Shown: in pieces, positions 61,828 to 64,000 of the stretch | How the letters are laid out: each line of letters starts with the position of its first letter | Numbering within the stretch: the stretch's first letter is position 1 | NCBI RefSeq assembly: GCF_042686195.1 | Contig: NZ_JBHUOQ010000001.1 | Location: 124,001-188,000, forward strand | DNA from: Corticicoccus populi | Lineage (GTDB): Bacteria > Bacillota > Bacilli > Staphylococcales > Salinicoccaceae | Length of the DNA: 64,000 nt | Direction of reading: 5' to 3' | The notes under the pieces: model-generated | The model's database searches: none | The model's input: the letters and a program-made list of their open reading frames with translations, nothing else | Told to the model about the DNA's origin: nothing | Program-made: the position numbers and the translations under genes

Positions 61828-61910
61828 ATTAAATACAAACATAATAATAGATATAAAATTTCAGTTAAATTATTATTGAATCTCAATTTTCAAACTATTA
61901 CAAAATAAAA

Positions 61911-61939
61911 TTGATATTATTGAAATGTAAATATATAAT
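61911..61939 (+). promoter_or_regulatory. promoter of the binding-lipoprotein gene
   Basis: TTGATA, 17 nt, TATAAT. Confidence 0.7.
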
Positions 61940-61971
61940 TAAGTTATAAATATAAGGGGGTACATATTTTT

Positions 61972-63645
61972 ATGCAGAAAAAATACTATTTATTTTTAGT
62001 TCTGTTATTAACGATGGTTATTGCTGCATGCAGTGATGATTCTAATGTGGAAGAAAATACGGGCAGCGGGACTGAAGAGACAGGTCAATCGGGGGATTTG
62101 ACTGTCGGTATGATGAATGAGGTTGTAACACTCGATCTGCATTATTCGAATGATGCATCATCATCGCAGGTCAGAAGAAATATTTATGAGCGTTTGATTT
62201 TCCAGGATGAGAATATGGAGCTTCAGCCGATGCTTGCATCTGAATGGGAGCAGACAGATGATAATACATGGACATTTACGCTTCGGGAAGATACGACATT
62301 TCATGAAGGATCGGAGTTTACTGCTGAAGATGTAAAGGCAACGTTTGACCGCGTCCGTGATCCTGCTGTCGCATCTGCAGTGGAATTTTTATTTGAAATG
62401 GTGGATGAAGTGGAAGTTGTGAGTGATTATGAAGTGACGATGACAACGGCGTATCCGTTTGCACCGCTTCCGTCACACCTTGCACACGGTACTGCAGGTA
62501 TCATGAGTAAGGATATTATAGACAGAGACTATCAGCAGGCACTTGATGATGCTGGTGTGGATATGACTGCAGATGAGTATTATGAACTGCGTGAAGCAGG
62601 CGGGGAAGAGTATGATGAGGTGGTTGATCAGATTGCAGAACATGTTGGACAGGTGCTGGGTAATGAAACAGACGGTACCAACCACCTAGAACTTGAATCC
62701 AGAAGTGCCGGGGATAACGTGGTACTGACAAAATTTGAAGACTTCACAGGTGGAGACAGAAACTTTGATACTGTTACATTCCGTGTGATTCCGGAATCCG
62801 GCGCACGTATGGCTGAACTTGAAAGCGGAGGAATTCAAATTGCGACAGATATCGATTCATCGAGTGCCGAACGTCTCGAAAACGGACAGGATACCGCACT
62901 CCTTGAAAGAGAATCTGTGCGTATGTCCTACCTCGGCATGAACGTACAGCAGGAACCGTTCGATGATGTGAGAGTCCGTCAGGCGATTGCGTATGCGATT
63001 GACAGAGAAGAAATTATTTCAGGTGTATATGATGACATGGGTATTGTGGCAGACGGCCCGCTTGCTCCCGATGTATGGGGATATAACGAAGATCTGGAAG
63101 GGGTTCATTACGACCTTGACCGTGCACAGGAATTATTGAGTGAAACGGATGTTGCGGATGGATTTGATACGACAATCTGGGTAAACGATGACCAGCAGAT
63201 TATTGATACTGCAGTTTACATTCAGGAAGCACTTTCCGCTTTAAATATTAATGTATCAATCGAACAGTTCGAGTGGGGCAGTTATTTGGAAACACTCGCT
63301 GAAGGGAATCATGATATGTACATTTTAGGATGGACGACAGTAACCGGTGATGCTGACTATGGTTTATATGCATTGTTCCATTCAGACAGTCAGGGTGCAA
63401 CGGGCAACCGTTCATTCTATGACAATCCTGAAGTTGATGAACTCCTTGATGCAGGGCGCTCAGCAACAGATGAAGATGTCCGCTATCAAAACTATACAGA
63501 TGTACAGGAAATTTTGATTGAAGAGGTGCCTATGGCATATATCTTCCATCCGAATTTCGCAATCGGTGTGAATGAGGCCCAGGTGGATGGTGCAATCATT
63601 GATCCGACAGGTGCACTGGATATTAAAGATGTAGAGTTTAAGTAA
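61972..63645 (+). CDS. oligopeptide/dipeptide/glutathione-type ABC binding lipoprotein
   Basis: 557 residues, AAGGGGG upstream. Lipobox MVIAAC (Cys 20), acidic linker, then an SBP_bac_5 domain: LDLHYSNDASSSQVRRNIYERL, LASEWEQTDDNTWTFTLRE, RQAIAYAIDREEI. Where the family has a PVGTGPF-type turn, this protein has an acidic insert (about 190-245, DEYYELREAGGEEYDEV) and reads DGTNHLELES. No permease or ATPase gene follows; a terminator closes the unit, so it must serve a transporter encoded elsewhere. Binds a peptide, glutathione or nickel chelate; not readable. Confidence 0.88.
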   Translation: MQKKYYLFLVLLLTMVIAACSDDSNVEENTGSGTEETGQSGDLTVGMMNEVVTLDLHYSNDASSSQVRRNIYERLIFQDENMELQPMLASEWEQTDDNTWTFTLREDTTFHEGSEFTAEDVKATFDRVRDPAVASAVEFLFEMVDEVEVVSDYEVTMTTAYPFAPLPSHLAHGTAGIMSKDIIDRDYQQALDDAGVDMTADEYYELREAGGEEYDEVVDQIAEHVGQVLGNETDGTNHLELESRSAGDNVVLTKFEDFTGGDRNFDTVTFRVIPESGARMAELESGGIQIATDIDSSSAERLENGQDTALLERESVRMSYLGMNVQQEPFDDVRVRQAIAYAIDREEIISGVYDDMGIVADGPLAPDVWGYNEDLEGVHYDLDRAQELLSETDVADGFDTTIWVNDDQQIIDTAVYIQEALSALNINVSIEQFEWGSYLETLAEGNHDMYILGWTTVTGDADYGLYALFHSDSQGATGNRSFYDNPEVDELLDAGRSATDEDVRYQNYTDVQEILIEEVPMAYIFHPNFAIGVNEAQVDGAIIDPTGALDIKDVEFK

Positions 63646-63656
63646 CAAGGAAACGG

Positions 63657-63692
63657 AACAGACATTACAGAATTCTGTAGTGTCTGTTTTTT
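63657..63692 (+). terminator. binding-lipoprotein gene terminator
   Basis: 14-pair stem with one G.T (63657-63670 with 63675-63688), AATT loop, T7. Confidence 0.93.
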
Positions 63693-63824
63693 TGTGAATA
63701 AAATACCTAATAGGCCGTCGGTATGAAATCCTAAAAAATGGATGAAAATCAATTGAAAAGTATTTCAAAATCCGAAATATATGGTAGAATTTGTTGTGAT
63801 ACTAAGGTTTGGAGGGGGAAGGCT

Positions 63825-64000
63825 ATGAAGGTTTATAAAGATTTGTGGTGGTTCTTTAAAAAAGAGAAAACCGGCTATTTATTCGGAATTTTAATGCTTG
63901 TGCTGGTTGCTTTAATGGAACTGATACCGCCGCAGGTCATCGGGCGTGTCATCGACAGTATTTCTGCAGACACATTAACACCCCGGAATTTAACAGTATT
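63825..64000 (+). CDS. ABC exporter half-transporter, N-terminal fragment (cut by window edge)
   Basis: ATG 63825 with GGAGGGGGAAGG upstream; 58 codons are present. The start MKVYKDLWWFFKKEKTGY and the following hydrophobic helix ending in ELIPPQVIGRVIDSI match the first membrane segment of BmrC/YheI-type multidrug half-exporters. An extended -10 (TGGTAGAAT, 63782-63790) lies upstream. The ATPase domain and any partner gene lie beyond the window. Confidence 0.75.
   Translation, partial: MKVYKDLWWFFKKEKTGYLFGILMLVLVALMELIPPQVIGRVIDSISADTLTPRNLTV

Noticed and set aside
1..64000. Horizontal transfer, prophage or insertion-sequence signals
   Set aside because: No transposase, integrase, terminal repeats or tRNA junctions are seen; gene order is conserved core synteny except for the TRAP-amidase block, which also lacks mobility genes.

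Overview
The window is a stretch of core chromosome from a low-to-moderate GC Gram-positive coccus of the Staphylococcaceae/Salinicoccaceae type; Jeotgalicoccus or Salinicoccus is my best guess. The evidence is gene content and order: ytpQ-ytpR-sftA-murC-ytxG-ytxH-ccpA, acuCBA divergent from acsA, mutS-mutL-(hydrolase)-miaA-hfq-bsaA-hflX, and lexA divergent from a small SOS gene followed by ynzC-tkt-yneF are Bacillus/Staphylococcus synteny blocks, and the promoters, Shine-Dalgarno sites and T-box/TPP leaders are typical of Firmicutes. I see no tRNA or rRNA gene, transposase, prophage, integration site or CRISPR array. The 3' end of an M42 peptidase and the 5' end of an ABC exporter are cut by the window edges.

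Layout. 1-8024 (+): peptidase tail, PTS-EIIC-like membrane protein, ytpQ, ytpR, an SftA/FtsK-like protein whose Walker A motif has been lost, murC, the stress proteins ytxG and ytxH behind a possible SigB promoter, and ccpA. 8066-14472: acuCBA (-) divergent from acsA (+), which together set acetyl-CoA synthetase activity by acetylation and deacetylation, then fhs with a cre site and a 58-residue orphan. 14632-18829 (+): a complete TRAP transporter followed by an M20 amidase, the most accessory-looking part. 18874-27174 (-): class A penicillin-binding protein, the qoxABCD quinol oxidase operon, nnrD and an unknown protein. 27385-28881 (+): T-box controlled tyrS. 28915-35131: YjiH-type membrane protein (-), M19 dipeptidase (+) and a heterodimeric ABC exporter (+). 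35184-41089 (+): TPP riboswitch with the ykoEDC thiamine-precursor ECF transporter, miaB-ricA, thiW and a small DUF6366 membrane protein apparently using a rare ATT start. 41394-52547: mutS-mutL, a hydrolase, miaA, hfq, glutathione peroxidase (-), hflX, a YnbB-like PLP enzyme and selO. 52609-56689: an acidic lipoprotein (-), panE (-) divergent from panBCD (+). 56732-61415: CAP-domain protein, lexA (-) divergent from a sosA-like SOS inhibitor with three LexA boxes, ynzC, tkt, yneF. 61416-61971 holds a 92-bp tandem repeat array between two terminators, possibly a non-coding RNA. 61972-64000: an orphan oligopeptide-type binding lipoprotein and the start of a BmrC/YheI-like exporter.

Themes: carbon-catabolite control (ccpA plus four cre-like sites), acetate/acetyl-CoA and one-carbon metabolism, aerobic respiration, cofactor supply (pantothenate, thiamine precursors, NADHX repair), DNA repair and SOS, and tRNA modification. 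The two observations most worth pursuing are the motor-dead SftA homologue and the repeat array with its own possible promoter and terminator. All family calls come from reading motifs; no database search was run.
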